Assembly: GCA_025531455.1 (NCBI GenBank)
Contig: JAMYHL010000011.1
Location: forward strand, 434,001-498,000
Direction: 5' to 3'
DNA length: 64,000 bases
Origin: Apiotrichum sp. Y4204
Taxonomy: Eukaryota; Basidiomycota; Tremellomycetes; Trichosporonales; Trichosporonaceae
The notes below the pieces were generated by a model, which ran no database searches, was not told where the DNA came from, and saw only the letters and a list, made by a program, of their open reading frames with translations. Positions 1-12,075 of the stretch are shown in pieces. Position 1 is the first letter of the stretch. Each line of letters starts with the position of its first letter. The position numbers and the translations under genes are program-made.

Positions 1-27
1 GCACTCTTGACTATGACTAACTGGCAG

Positions 28-977
28 CTATCAACGACCAGCCGCATCCGCACACCGCTATGACCTTTGAGCTTCTGCTCCGTTCCCTGCTCGAGTACCA
101 GAATTCTCCCGGCGTGATGCTGTTCAAGTGGGTGATCGCTTGTCACGTTCAGAAACCGTGTGTCTAACGCAGCAGCACCTTCGCGCTCATGTTTGACAAA
201 ATTGCAATGGGTGGCGACATGAACCACGGCTCTGCGCAGTTCTACGACGTGCCAACGCTTTCATCACGCAATGCCATCTTCCCCTTGGCCTCCGAGAACA
301 AGACGAAGATTATCGACTGGTTCAATCACGAGTACAACAAGAAGATTGATCCTGAGACGTTCTTCGGCGTCGACCTTCGCCACTTTGGAACCTACATGCA
401 CGGCGTGTCGGGGGACATGATGATGGCGTATATCGAGCTGCAGCTGTGCGAAATGGACCGACTCGAGGCCAAGGCCGGCAAGGACTGGAAGATCGACGAT
501 CTCTACCCCCTCGAACCGCTTCCCAAGTCAATGTTGATGGCCAAGTTCGACCCCAAGCAGGATGCCCCGAAGCTCAAGCCGTTCTGCATGGCCACCGGCT
601 CCAAGGAGTCGCCGCTCACGCCCTCGGCACAAAGCGGCTGGCGCGAGTGGTCCTGGAAGGACAAGGACTATATCATCGCCGACAAGCCAGGAAGTAAGAT
701 CACCTTTGACTTTGCATCGACGCAGGGACGCGTCACTCTCTACTACCTTCGTTCGAAAGAGTTTGGCCTCGGTAATCTGGCCTGCGAAATTGAGGGTATG
801 CCGAACTCGCGCAAGGTTCTTGAGGGATACTGGACGCAGCCGTACAACATCGGCCAGATCGAGTCCTGGTTTGGCCTGTCCGTTGGCGACCACAAGATGC
901 ACTGCGAGCTGCTTGAGGAGACGAGTGATCCCAAGGGCGGCAAGGAGTTCCGTCTCATCGCTCTCATGTCCATTTAA
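28..977 (+). CDS. Capsule-associated-like SGNH-type protein, 3' part
   Basis: This is the last part of a gene that begins before the window. Position 27 looks like an intron end (TAACTGGCAG). An exon runs 28-127, a 45-nt intron follows at 128-172 (GTGGGT...GCAG), and the final exon is 173-977. Joining them gives a continuous frame of about 300 residues. The first half has an Asp/His-rich SGNH-hydrolase-like look. The C-terminal half carries the block GWREWSWKDKDYIIADKPGS, then FGLG, GYW, HCELLEETSDPKGG and EFRLIALMS. I recognise this tail from basidiomycete proteins annotated as capsular associated (CAP64-like). Such proteins are thought to act in the secretory pathway on surface polysaccharide; the exact reaction here is not known. 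It converges on the O-methyltransferase gene about 120 bp away. Confidence 0.75.
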
Positions 978-1098
978 TAGACAAAGTGCCCATCTCTGGA
1001 CTATCACTGGAATATAGATCTGTATAAGTACGACCCAACCTCGTTGGTGCATGTAATCGCTTGCATTCCGGTTTGTTCTGTAATAGACTCCCACCATT

Positions 1099-2008
1099 TC
1101 ACTTGGGAGGAAAGTAGACAAACATGTCGAGACCGCCAGAGTACGGCAGCGTGACAATCTCGAAGCCACTGTTCGGGGCACGCACATATTCGAACAGCTC
1201 ACGGTATCCGTTCTTGGACTTGATCGAGTTGTCCACAAGAACGACAGCACCGGGGCGGAAGTGGGGCTGTGTGAGCTTGAGTGCAGGGAGCGCCATCGGT
1301 GTCCAAACTGCGTGATGTGAGGGTGAAACGGAGAGGTCAGTGCGTAACGGAGAATCACAAACGGGTGAGCATTCGGACATTGATAATCACGGATCACGGA
1401 GACGCGTCAGCATGGCGCCGGGTATACACTCTCCGCACGCACTGTCAAGCAGCAGCATATCCACGCTCGGCATGTTCTCCGCCAGCGTCTCGCGGAGATC
1501 GCCCACGCGCAGGTCGACCACCTCCCTGACGCCCGCCTGGGAAAGGTATTCAAGCGCGCGCTCCGCCTTGCCCGCCTCGTGCTCGGTGCCAATCACGAGG
1601 GGGCGGGTGCCCTTGAGCTCGGCATTTGCGCGAGCCGCGAGCGCGAGGTAGATTGTTGACACGCCGTACGACGTGCCGGCCTGGTGTCAGTGACTCGCTT
1701 GATGGGGAAAGATCTGAACACTGTAGAGATCAAGCCATAGATCCAAGACCCATCACACCACATGCACACACCTCCACAATGGTCGTCGCGCCCGTCGCGC
1801 GCAGGAGCGAGTACATGAACGCCGACTTGTCGCGGTCGAGCGCAATAAACTTGTCGGCGACGGCGGCGCGGAACTCGTCGGGTGGGATGGCGCGCATGTT
1901 GAAGCCGGATTCCTGCGTCTCGCTAAGCGTGTGCAGCTTGTCAAGAAGCGCGAGGACGGGCGCAGGAGCTGGGATGGTGATCCCCTGTGAGGGCGCGGAG
2001 TCACTCAT
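1099..2008 (-). CDS. SAM-dependent O-methyltransferase, family 3-like
   Basis: Three exons on the minus strand (2008-1772, 1680-1443, 1307-1099) encode about 227 residues, the usual size for this family. The start MSDSAPSQG at 2008 is the first ATG giving a compact N-terminus. Splicing restores the SAM-binding segment TIVEAGTSYGVSTIYLA across intron 1. Across intron 2 it restores LLLDIWTPMALPALKL, followed by RPGAVVLVDN. These match the class I (caffeoyl-CoA-type) methyltransferase fold. The usual acidic pair for metal binding is only partly visible: the DxxKxxY stretch reads DIWTPM here, so cation dependence is uncertain. The substrate cannot be predicted from the sequence. Confidence 0.82.
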
Positions 2009-3521
2009 TGTGCTGATTGGGTTGGTGGGCAGGTACCAATCCTTGAGGACTGTGAAGAGTCTTATGGACAGTTGTTCAGATGTCCAGAATACGTATGCCG
2101 GGTCTGTGAGTCTGTGGTCTGTCGTCTGTGCAAAGCACGTACAATGCGTATGATGTACAGTACGATGTGTTCGAGTTGAAACTCGATTCACAACAGTTGG
2201 GAGTGAATCGAGTCGAGCAACTGTTTTAGAACACCGAGCTTCCCAACTTCCGATACGGACTGCCCAGAGATCCAGAGATCAACCTAACGTCATCGGGCAG
2301 ATCCACGTGGTTGGTCTTTAACGCGGACGCTGTCGAGCTTCGAGATCCTCTCTCGCTGCCTGCTCTCTCTCATTTCTCTCTCATTTCTGAATTGCATGTT
2401 CCTACTTTCCAGAATCACAACGACAGCGTCTCCCGAATTCACCGAGAATACATGACAGATGTATAACCATCTCTTGATGCCTACCACTTGACAGGCACCG
2501 GACCATGACGGCGACGGGCAGCTATGTCCTTTACCAGCCCAACGACATATGGACCATGAGCCTGGCGGTCAGCAAGATCACGTGGCGCGACCAACTACCT
2601 TCCCGTCACTGACTTACCCTAATGTCACGGCTGTGGAAACCCTTGTTCTGCGGGAGCATAAACCCATCAAGTGTTCAGAAGAAGAGTCGACAGGGTTCCT
2701 AGAGCCGCAGTGACATTGTAACTCGCAAGCGGTGCCTCATTTTACCTTGAGCTGCAGTCACTCCAACAAACACCGGGACTGCTATACGTTACCACCTGAG
2801 CGGTACAGGTCCGCTTAAGCTCATATGTGCGCATGGAGATCTGCTGTAACGTTACTTCAGTTCCAGTGCGTAGAGGAGGGGATGAGAGGTGCAAAGAATA
2901 AAACACACAACAGGCCGAGGGGAGGGGGGGGGGGGGGGGGCGAGCTAGCCGCAAGGGGGGGAATGACCAAAAGGAGAATCAACACACGACACCCAGGACG
3001 ATCATGATACCGATCCGCACCCCTTCCCCAGCGCCCCGCCCTCCCCCAAGACATAAGGAGGGTGTTTCAACTGTTCGGCTCTTTTCTGAGCCCCCCAAGA
3101 CTTGGTGTGCTTTAACGACCTTCTGGCGCGAAATCTGCGGCTCTCCGGCAACCTCCAGCAACCTATCATGGTCCGTGCATCGATCTCCGATCTCCGATCT
3201 GATAGGAAGGGAAACAGCTTACGTCAGACGGTTTCAACTGATGCAGATCACATACACGTCATTATTTTGTGCTTTGAATGCTAGTGATAAGGACCATGCC
3301 GACATTGGCCGACATTCTGAAGCCATAAAATGATCTGCCCCGCCTTTCTTTTCACCCCGATAATGATCCAATCCCGGCTATTCAGAAGCAGTGGTGGATA
3401 TTTTTCTCATCTCCGTTCGATCTCTCCCACATCGCGACGAGGATCCCCTCCTTTCTCTTCTTGACTCAATCTACCTTTTGCACTTGTTGCATCAACCCAC
3501 GCAAAAAGAAAAACGCGAATC
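2009..3521. other. Intergenic, divergent promoters of the methyltransferase and ADE16
   Basis: No coding exon is supported here. It holds the upstream regions of two divergently transcribed genes. A run of 17 G occurs at 2924-2940, followed by a shorter G run near 2955-2961. The last 150 bases before the ADE16 start are pyrimidine-rich. Confidence 0.6.
3462..3468 (+). promoter_or_regulatory. TGACTCA site upstream of ADE16
   Basis: A perfect TGACTCA lies 54 bases before the ADE16 start codon in a pyrimidine-rich leader. This is the consensus of Gcn4-type bZIP factors, and its TGACTC core is also bound by Bas1, which controls purine genes in budding yeast. It may fall inside the transcribed leader, so function is inference. 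Confidence 0.35.
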
Positions 3522-5665
3522 ATGTCCGCGCCAATTGGTAAGTCGACTCGCGACTCACCAGCCTAGAACCGTCGATCCCTCGAACGGTGCCCCTTCCCAC
3601 GTTCTTGGACATGTCCACGTTCGCGAACTGGACTCTTTCGTTCTTAGATGCCGGATTGCTGATCAGCCACAGCCCTCCTCTCGGTCTACGACAAGACTGG
3701 CCTCCTGCCTTTTGCCAAGAGCCTGAAGGAGCTCGGCTTCCGTCTCCTTGGCTCGGGCGGCACTGCCAAGCTCATCCGTGAGAACGGCATTGAGATCGAG
3801 TGAGTTGCTCGACAGTGGGAATGGGCCCGATGACACTGGACTGGACTTGTTCTGTGCTTCCAGCTATATGGTCTGCCCGCTTTCTGTATGCGCGCCATTG
3901 TGCTGACACCATCAGGGATGTCTCGTCCATCACCAACGCTCCGGAGATGCTCGGTGGTCGTGTCAAGACCCTCCACCCCGCTGTCCACGGTGGTATCCTT
4001 GCCCGTGACATCGAGTCGGACAAGGCCGACCTCGCCGACAACGGCATCAACGCGATCACCCTCGTTGTCTGCAACCTCTACCCCTTCGTTCTCCAGACCC
4101 AGAAGCCCGATTGCACTCTTGCTGGCGCCGTCGAGGAGATTGACATTGGTGGTGTGACCCTCCTCCGTGCCGCGGCCAAGAACCACGCCCGCACCTCCAT
4201 TGTCTGCTCGCCTACCGACTACGACGCCGTCATTGCTGAGTGGAAGGAGGCCGGTGAGGTGTCTTCGGCCACCCGCCGTGGACTTGCCCTCAAGGCGTTC
4301 GAGGCTACCAAGCAGTACGACGAGGCCATTGCCGACTACTTCCGCAAGATGTACGCCTCGATCGACTCGGAGAAGGACCTCATCGCGGCCGCTGGTGTCT
4401 CGTACCAGCGCCTCCCCCTCCGTTACGGTGCCAACCCCCACCAGAAGCCCGCCCAGGCGTTTGTTGAGAACGGCGAGATGCCCATTAAGAGTGAGTGGAT
4501 ATGGGGAGACTACTAGTACCATGTGCATGTCTATAGGTACATGTCAGGACCAGCAAGGCTAACACGCTCAGTCCTTTCGGGTTCGCCGGGCTACATCAAC
4601 CTTCTCGACGCGCTCAACTCGTGGGCCCTTGTGAAGGAGCTCTCAGAGGGCCTCAACCTCCCTGCCGCTGCTTCGTTCAAGCACGTCTCGCCCGCTGGCG
4701 CTGCCGTCGGTATCCCCCTCTCTGACGTTGAGGCTAAGGTTTTCGCTGTCGACGACATCCAGAACATGTCGCCCCTCGCTGCCGCCTACGCCCGTGCTCG
4801 TGGTGCCGACCGCATGTCGTCGTTCGGTGACTTCCTCGCCCTCTCCCACACCGTCGACGTCCCTACCGCTAAGATCATCTCGCGCGAGGTGTCTGACGGT
4901 GTCATCGCCCCCGGCTACGAGCCCGAGGCTCTTGAGATCCTGAAGAAAAAGAAGGCCGGCAAGTACTGTGTCCTTGAGATGGACGCCTCGTACGTTCCTG
5001 CCAAGAGCGAGTCTCGCCAGGTCTACGGCGTTACCCTCCAGCAGGGCCGCAACGACGTCAAGATTGACTCTTCGCTCTTCACCAACCTTGTCACCAAGAG
5101 CAAGGACCTTCCCGAGTCGGCCGTCACCGACCTTATCGTGGCCACCCTTGCCCTCAAGTACACCCAGTCCAACTCGGTCTGCTACGCCCTCAACGGTGCT
5201 GTCATTGGTCTCGGCGCCGGCCAGCAGTCGCGTATCCACTGCACCCGTCTTGCCGGTGACAAGGCCGACAACTGGTGGCTCCGTCACCACCCTCGCGTCC
5301 TTGCTCTTCCTTTCAAGAAGGGCACCAAGCGTGCTGACAAGTCGAACGCCATCGACCTTTTCGTCACCGGCGAGGCCTTTGTGGCCTCCGAGCAGGAGCG
5401 CGCTCAGTGGGCGTCGCTCTTCGAGGAGGTGCCTGAGCCCCTCTCTGCCGAGGAGAAGAAGGCCCACATGGCCGAGCTCAAGAACGTCGCTTGTGCCTCG
5501 GACGCCTTCTTCCCCTTCCCCGACAACGTCCACCGTGCTCGCCGCTCCGGTGTTCAGTACATTGGCGCCCCCTCGGGCTCCATCATGGACGAGGAGTGCG
5601 TCAAGGTCGCCGACGAGTACGGCATGACCTACGCTCACACCAACATTCGTCTCTTCCACCACTAA
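3522..5665 (+). CDS. ADE16: Bifunctional AICAR transformylase / IMP cyclohydrolase
   Basis: Four exons (3522-3537, 3673-3799, 3916-4490, 4572-5665) encode about 603 residues, close to the usual length of 590. The enzyme does the last two steps of IMP synthesis: formylation of AICAR with 10-formyl-THF and ring closure. The first coding exon is only 16 nt (MSAPI plus one base). The N-terminal IMP cyclohydrolase domain shows [17 protein letters not shown] and [19 protein letters not shown]. The transformylase domain shows [26 protein letters not shown], the Lys-His pair in [11 protein letters not shown], and the C-terminal [18 protein letters not shown] long antisense reading frame overlaps it but is only a shadow of its GC-rich codons. 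Fungi may carry one or two paralogues (ADE16/ADE17); which one this is cannot be told. Confidence 0.97.
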
Positions 5666-7849
5666 GCAGCAAATGTCTTTCTATGCGCTTGTCGGCTAGT
5701 GTCTCAAGACTGTCATCAACTTGGGCAGATCTGTACAATCTCTTCGTTTCCTTTTGTCAACAGCATTTCTCACATTCCAAACACCAAACACCATCAGCAA
5801 CCTCATACCCAAAGGACATGATCTCCACACGGCTCGGAAGAATTCAACATTCAGAAACGTGTTGCGAAGAAAAAGTGGAAATAAGTAGAAGAAGTAGAAG
5901 GCACGTTGGTTGTTGCGTGCAGTTGATTTCCACATGCAAAACATGATCGAACACTATCACTGAAGGTATGCGTTTGCAAGTTACGTTGTGCATGTGCATC
6001 TCAGCCGTCAGACATGACCACGACGCTGCGTCCTCAGTGAGATCGGCCTGTGGCCCCGATGCAGCAAGCTGGGTCACCGGGGTTTGCCGACCCCTGCTGC
6101 TGCCTCTGTGAACACTGCGATTCCGACACGAGCTCAGCTGCAGGCAATGAACGGCGCCCAATCACACCACACAGCTGGGACATGATTTTGCCCGTGTGAT
6201 GCGATCATCCAAATCACCATGTTGGCGGTCATTACTTTCCCGCACGAATCAATCAGCAGGGACACAACAACCAGCCTCCCCCGCTCGGACATTCATGTTT
6301 GTCGTTCCCCCTCCCTTTCGGGTCACTGTCGCGTCTCGGCCCTGGGAATTAAGCAAGACGGGGACAATGGAGATGACAACAGGCCAATGGCCAGAGCAGC
6401 CGAAGGACGAACCACTGGTGGTCAGGTTCCCATGACATGATTGACATCCTTACCGACCCAGAGGTGCGCGGTGTTCACTCCTTCTTTGTCTGTAAACTCT
6501 GAACCAAGGTACAGAGCTGCGAAGCCAAGACTAGATGAAGACATTGCTTCCACTGGATAAACGCAGGGCGCGGGGGCTTCTCGCTTGCCATGAGCTCGAG
6601 CTCAAGCTCGGGCTCGCGCTGTGTCAGCCATCCTGCTTCTCATTCGGCGATCCTCGCAGCACCGAGAACACCGCCATAATCAGAATCACCCCATAGACCT
6701 CACCCCATTGCTACTGACCTTCGTGCCTGCTTGGATGCGAGGCTCGAGGCCGTCAAAAGAAGGGCACGGGTGGTCAATCAAGTCAGCGCCACAGGTACGC
6801 CCCCATTTGGCCGGTGCGCCCGTCCGAGCGACGGGATTGCACGACTGGCTTGGGCAGCTGGACCGATTGGTGCGGCAGGGCTTAGTCCTACGGTCTCGAG
6901 TCGCCCGAGATGCACAGTGAGCAGGCGTATCGAGCCTGCCCTTTCATGAAGCAGAAACTCAAGCAATCTTCAACAGTAGGCTAGGGCAACGTTCGTTGGT
7001 CCGTGTCTCGGCGCCGATAGCCCAATCTCCTGTCTCCGATCTCCAGATTGCACATGTCCATATCAGCTTGCCATCTGGCATGCCACGAATCAAGGACAGG
7101 GGGGGTCACAAAATTCGCGGACCGGGCAACGGTGCATCGTTCGAATAAAAGCTATCAGCGCAGCAAGAACAGTGCGTCAAGCTCGATAAAGAAAGAACAC
7201 AGCCGCGTCTCTTGCAGAGCTGGTATGCCTCTTTCTGCATGGGCATATGTTGACATGATGCTCCAATTCAGTATTCCGTCCCTGTTCAAGGTGTAGCCAC
7301 ATTACGCACGGGGCTGCAGAACCGTGAGCCTCAAGACACGATCGCAGAATCGATTGTTGTGGCTCTGTGATCTACGCGCTCCTGGTCCCCAGGTAATCTG
7401 ATATCCTTCGTGACATGCACGACAGATGATCAGTGGATCAGTGGCAGTCGACTGGGCAGTGCCATGTAGAGCCTCGATTCTCAACGCATCCCCCCACCTC
7501 CAACCTGCGGCCTGCACGCCATGCGCTCACGCCTCGCACCCGCCCAACTGACGAGTCCGAGTGCACGAGCCGCGCACCGCTCAGTGGGCAGCCAAAGGGC
7601 CAAGACGGCCGAGAGTTGGAGTTGCGTTCCTACATCCCATCCTACTGCTTCGTGGATTCTGCTTCCTGCATTCTATCTCCTGGATGATCCCTGCTGCATG
7701 TTTGGTCGCGCTCGTTGTCGTGTTTGGATCATGCTGATGGCCTTGCGCAGCTATATATCACCACCACCATCCCCCACCTCTTCTCTTCTCTCCAGCCCTT
7801 GCTCTCCGCATCTCCCACCTGCTCCATCGCAAACACCTCCTCTCCCACC
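5666..7849. other. Intergenic, 2.2 kb
   Basis: No protein-coding exon with splice support or a recognisable motif was found. It contains the 3' end of ADE16 and the promoter of the next gene. A purine/pyrimidine palindrome of GAGCTC units lies at about 6592-6620. All frames longer than 70 codons here are arginine- or serine-rich and look fortuitous. Confidence 0.55.
7752..7758 (+). promoter_or_regulatory. TATA-like element before the KPQY-repeat gene
   Basis: TATATAT sits 92 bases upstream of the predicted start codon at 7850. It is followed by a CCACCACC and CT-rich leader. Position and sequence fit a TATA box; no transcript data are available. Confidence 0.4.
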
Positions 7850-9177
7850 ATGACCCACTGCTACTGCCCCAAGCCCAACGGCCAGTACTTCCAGCCAGAG
7901 TACAAGCCGCAGTACGCACAGGAAAGCAAGCCTCAGTTCACCGAGGACTGCAAGCCTCATCACCCCCAGGACTACAGCCAGGAGTGCAAGCCGCAGTACA
8001 CCCAGGAGTACAAGCCCCAGTACTTTGAGTGCAGGCCCGTTCAGTACATGCCGATGCCTACCGAGTGCCCCAAGCCATATTCGCCGTGGGAGGCCGTCGC
8101 GAACAAGTTCCACCACGGCGCCCCAAAGTGCCCTCCCAAGCCCCTCTGCCACGACGTTTCCGTGCTCATCTCAGAGCTCAACTCGCTCACCTTCCCCAAG
8201 CTCAACTACTCGTGCCTCCCGCACGCCCCCTCGGTCCCGTTCCCCGTCAAGGCCAAGGGCATCCCCCTCGCTTTCGGTTTTGACGCCCGCCTCATTCGCG
8301 ACGAGCTCCACCACTCCCTCCTCTGCTATCTCGCTGAAGGTGTGACGCCAAAGTACCTCGTGGCCGGCACTCCGTCGTCGCGCATTGAGTCGGCCCGCCA
8401 GATGGCCCCCTTTGACAAGATTGACGGTTACCGCTCGCTGCAGTCGTTCGTCTACGGCTCCCTCCTTCTGTCCCTCAACTCAGTGCTCCTCGAGGACGCG
8501 CCCCGCAACGCCGGCCTTGACGACACCCGTCTTTGGTCCGTGGCTGCCCCCTGTGGTACCGGTAACTCGACCGTCGAGCTCCGCGTCGGCGGTACTCCCT
8601 CGGTCGTCCTCGACCTCCACCCCGCGACTGTCGTCTCCAACGCTCTCATCGACGCCGTCCTCGCCGCCGTCAAGCTCGGCGCCGTGTACGACCAGTGCCG
8701 TGGCCGCGTCATCTCCGACCAGGTCGCCGATGCCTGCCTCCACTTTGACGCCCTGACCCTCCTCACCCAGGTAAGTGAAAGGGTGCAATGAGGCAAAATG
8801 GAATGAGGCGAGGCACTATTTTTGTCCTTTGCTTCGCTGCTTCTGCAAGCATTGATCGCCTATTCATTCCCTCGGTAACCACCCACACCATGCACCCCAT
8901 CCAATCCCGCTCACTTCCTAACGCACAGATCTGGAACCGCTTCGCGCGCGACCTCACCCGCAAGGACACCTCGATCTCGTGGATCATCCTCTCGAACCTC
9001 GAGCGCTCGGTCGTCTTCCACCGCGGCTCGTCCGAGATCTCGGTCTCGCACGTCATCTGCAACGAGGGCCGCTCGACGCCCCGCGACGCCGTCCAGAACC
9101 TGTACTCGCTCGGCCTCGCGGTCTCCGTCCTCGAGAAGCACCAGTATTCCCATCCCACCCTTGTCAGCCTTATCTAA
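7850..9177 (+). CDS. Orphan protein with N-terminal KPQY-type repeats
   Basis: Two exons (7850-8770 and 8929-9177), separated by a 158-nt intron with clean borders (GTAAGT...CGCACAG), give about 389 residues. I do not recognise a family. Residues 10-60 are a degenerate repeat of about 8-9 residues built on E-Y/C-K-P-Q-Y/F (EYKPQYAQ, ESKPQFTE, ECKPQYTQ, EYKPQYFE), with several Cys and Tyr. The remaining 300 residues look like a folded globular domain: no signal peptide and no membrane segment, with a Cys in PCGTGNS and hydrophobic alternation in VELRVGG. The start is chosen because it follows an ACC context and opens the repeat. Codon use is strongly biased to C-ending codons, which suggests high expression. 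Confidence 0.75.
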
Positions 9178-10402
9178 GCGTCGACGAGGAAAAACAAGGA
9201 GAAGGATGGGAACGCACACTGCTGTGGTGAAGAAAACGGGACAAGAGATCGAGATTGAGCGCAGACTGGCGGGGGTGAGAGAACGTGATAAGAGTACGAG
9301 GAGGCAGGCGTATCGGGAGGAACGTAGGCGGGCACGTCAGTACGAGGTCTACGACCACCAGACCCAAATCCGGAGCCTGCACCCGCACTCGCACTCACTC
9401 GCGTCGTCGGACTCCGCAGCTCCTTCCAGTCGCAACTCCCTTATGCTCCGCCGCAGCCCTCTACCTACCCAGTTTCCATCATCAGTATCCACCTCTACCC
9501 CTAATCCTACCCATCCGCCTGCCCCCTCTCCCCCTCCCCCTCCTGCTCCAACTCACCCACCACTTCCTCCACTCCTTCCCCCCAAGCATGACAAAAGTGA
9601 CACCCAAGATGAAAGTCAAGAAGACGACCAAGCCACCATGTTCCCAACGCCCTTTCCTCTCACCCCATTGTACATACCACCGGCTCCCCTCCCATTCCCA
9701 TCCCCATCGCTAATGAGCCTCCGCGCGACGACCACTCCGTCCGCAGCTACTCCAGGCAGTATATGGCTGTTGTCGTAGCGTACTGCGCGTTTGCCATATT
9801 ACTCCACTCGTGCAGTCTCGCATATACGTGATGCCACCTCCGTCGACCAATGAACTACGTTGCGATGCATTGTCGTCCACCTTCTGAACGTTTCTGTCAG
9901 TGGTTCCTCGCACGTACCCATGCACGTCAGTTCGCGCCGATTCAGAGCTGCTCCCACGGTATGCACGCCACAGATGTTAGACAGCCAACAAGGCACATAG
10001 AAAACGGGCGAGTCATGGGGAAGACATAAATAGCGAGGGCCCCATGTCGCAAACGGTAAGGCTCAGAAGTGAGCGTTGATCAAAGCTTAGAGGGTCAGAA
10101 AGACCGGTTCTGAATAACGCGCAAAGCACTTGTGAAGGAATGAGCGGAGCGTAAGGGCCCAAGCATGGAGTGGTCTGGCTTCGTCAAAGTCACTCAATTT
10201 CGGTGACTGACGGACAGCTGCAAGACAAGAGATGCCCCTGTGTCAGCTTGGCGAAACTACCATTCCCTTCGGCATCCATCGCCGTCACTGTCCACACCAT
10301 CTACCGGGGCGCGGCCCGCCCCGCGCATATATCAGAGGCATGCATACTGCCCGCACGTCTGGTCGTTCTCGCTCCCTCTGGCCCGCTCTCTCGTGGCCCC
10401 GC
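9178..10402. other. Intergenic, convergent 3' ends
   Basis: This separates the KPQY-repeat gene from the 3' end of SmE. It includes CT-rich, proline-coding-like stretches at about 9500-9600 that I read as untranslated sequence. No gene is supported. Confidence 0.5.
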
Positions 10403-10915
10403 TCATGCAACCTGCACGGGCTGGACAAGCGTGATGTTGTCGCCCTTGAGGAGGATGCGTCCTGTACGTCAGCTTCGAGGTATGTCGTAAAGCTCACCTA
10501 GTGGCCGGCGCGGCTTGGCCTCCTTGCCGGGCTTGGCTGAGCAGTCGTAAACCTCCTCCGTCTCGTCCAGCACCACGTTCATGAACTCGTCGAAGCCCTG
10601 CGTGTTAGATGTGATGTAGGGGCGGGACGCACGATGATGTACGCCTCGAAGCGAAAGTCCGTGTTGTCGTACAGCCAGATGCTGACGCGCGTGTGCTGTT
10701 GTGTCAAGGCAAAGCGAGGGAATGAGGATAGCACGGCACAAAAGAAGGGAGCACAATGTCAGCAAACGACAGACGGCAGAGCAAGTGACGTACCTTCTGC
10801 AGAAACGAGAAGAGAATGTTGATGGGCTGGGAGTGAGCGGCGGAACAATAGCGCATCCACATCCACAATCGATCTGCCATCTACATACCTGGACCATCAC
10901 TTTACGACCGGACAT
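10403..10915 (-). CDS. SME1: Small nuclear ribonucleoprotein SmE
   Basis: Five small exons on the minus strand (10915-10889, 10826-10794, 10695-10633, 10597-10498, 10461-10403) join in frame to 93 residues, the normal size of SmE. The protein is part of the heptameric Sm ring on spliceosomal U snRNAs. Recognisable segments are MSGRKVMVQPINILFSFLQ, the Sm1 motif around WLYDNTDFRFEAYIIGFDEF then MNVVLDETEEVY, and the Sm2 motif GRILLKGDNITLV. All four introns have GT...AG ends. Exons 1 and 2 are only 27 and 33 nt. Confidence 0.95.
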
Positions 10916-11604
10916 GATGGATACAGATGGTGTTGGGGGAAGATGCCGCCAGGCGAAGAGCTACGCGTTTCTCAAGACGGTCGTCCGTCTGTTTTCGTTC
11001 CTTTTGTCCCGCGAGTGCACCGGAGAAGCTTAGTGTAGCTGTCAAGTGCGTGATGTGTGGATGAGCACAGGTGGGATGAGTGTTATTGTTGTTGATGATC
11101 ACCAGCAAAGGCGGTCGTTTGAGCTCGATGTTGACCGAACAGAGCGAAGAATGTTGCAAGATGACTGCCCGCTGGAGTGGGAGGAGTAAATAAAGTCATT
11201 AGAAATCTGGTGGTAATGAGATACCACGTGCCATTTGAAAAACCGGAAGCCATTGAGATCCTTTCCGGTTCATTTGGCTATGTCTTGGGGGTCTACTTCC
11301 CTTGCAAATCTGATTCCGCTGATCACATCCATCCCATCACAGGGTTGTCAGACCCTGCATTTGTGCTTTGCTCTGTGTGCTTTTGTATGCACGTATGCAT
11401 CTTCTGAATATCTGGAGAGAGCATCTTGCATGCCTTTTTCATGTGCCGCACTGTTGAGAGGAATGCAGCACAAGAACGGCCAAGCCAGTTGCATGCTGTA
11501 TGAACAAAAAGACAAAGGAGCACTGTCCAACAAGGACCAGCTGATCAGGCACGGGGCCCACAGCGTGGAGGGCGATTGCCGAGTCGAAAAATGATCAGCC
11601 ACAA

Positions 11605-11636
11605 AATGTAGTGGGAGTACAATGTAGTGGGAGTAC
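11605..11636. repeat. Two adjacent copies of a 16-bp unit
   Basis: The unit AATGTAGTGGGAGTAC occurs at 11605-11620 and again directly after, at 11621-11636, without mismatch. It looks like a recent short tandem duplication. Confidence 0.8.
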
Positions 11637-11948
11637 AGTAATGTGCCTGGTCAGCAGAGGTGCAGAGAGATTATTCCGTCGTCCCGTGTGTGTTACTCGG
11701 CAATGACTCTCTGTCTTTATCTCATTGTGCTAAGCAGGCGGAGCTCCGGAAAACCGTAACTATGTGACTGCATGTTCCGAACGGACAAGAAGCCGGACGG
11801 GGGAAGAGCCTGAGGCGCAGAGGTTGTGATTTGTGTCTCAGGAGTGAGATTGTTGCGCCTAGATTGCACCCGGCCAGCCCACCCACTTTTGGATGAATGA
11901 GGTTATCGCACGCCGTGCAGACAGACAGGGATTCCAGATAGCATCTCG

Positions 11949-11954
11949 TGACTC
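11949..11954 (+). promoter_or_regulatory. TGACTC core upstream of THR1
   Basis: A TGACTC core lies about 120 bases before the homoserine kinase start, with a second at 11704-11709. Gcn4-type regulators bind this core ahead of amino-acid biosynthesis genes in other fungi. Function here is inference. Confidence 0.3.
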
Positions 11955-12075
11955 TCATTTCTCTCTTCGATCTCTTCCATCCCATCGTCACCGGCTACGA
12001 CTTTTTTGACAGCCATCCCCGCATCTCATCTCTTCTCTTGCCCCTTTCCACTCCTTGCATTCCACACTTCTCACG

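Larger units (their letters stand above)
10916..12075. other. Intergenic, divergent promoters of SME1 and THR1
   Basis: No gene is supported. It holds a 16-bp direct tandem duplication at 11605-11636 and two TGACTC cores on the THR1 side (11704-11709 and 11949-11954). Confidence 0.5.

Noticed and set aside
3686..5662. Open minus-strand frames of 280 and 339 codons
   Set aside because: They are shadows of the strongly biased ADE16 codons and show no domain.
9161..9778. Pro-rich plus-strand frame of 205 codons
   Set aside because: It overlaps the end of the KPQY-repeat gene, has no start context, and is made of CCT/CCC runs.
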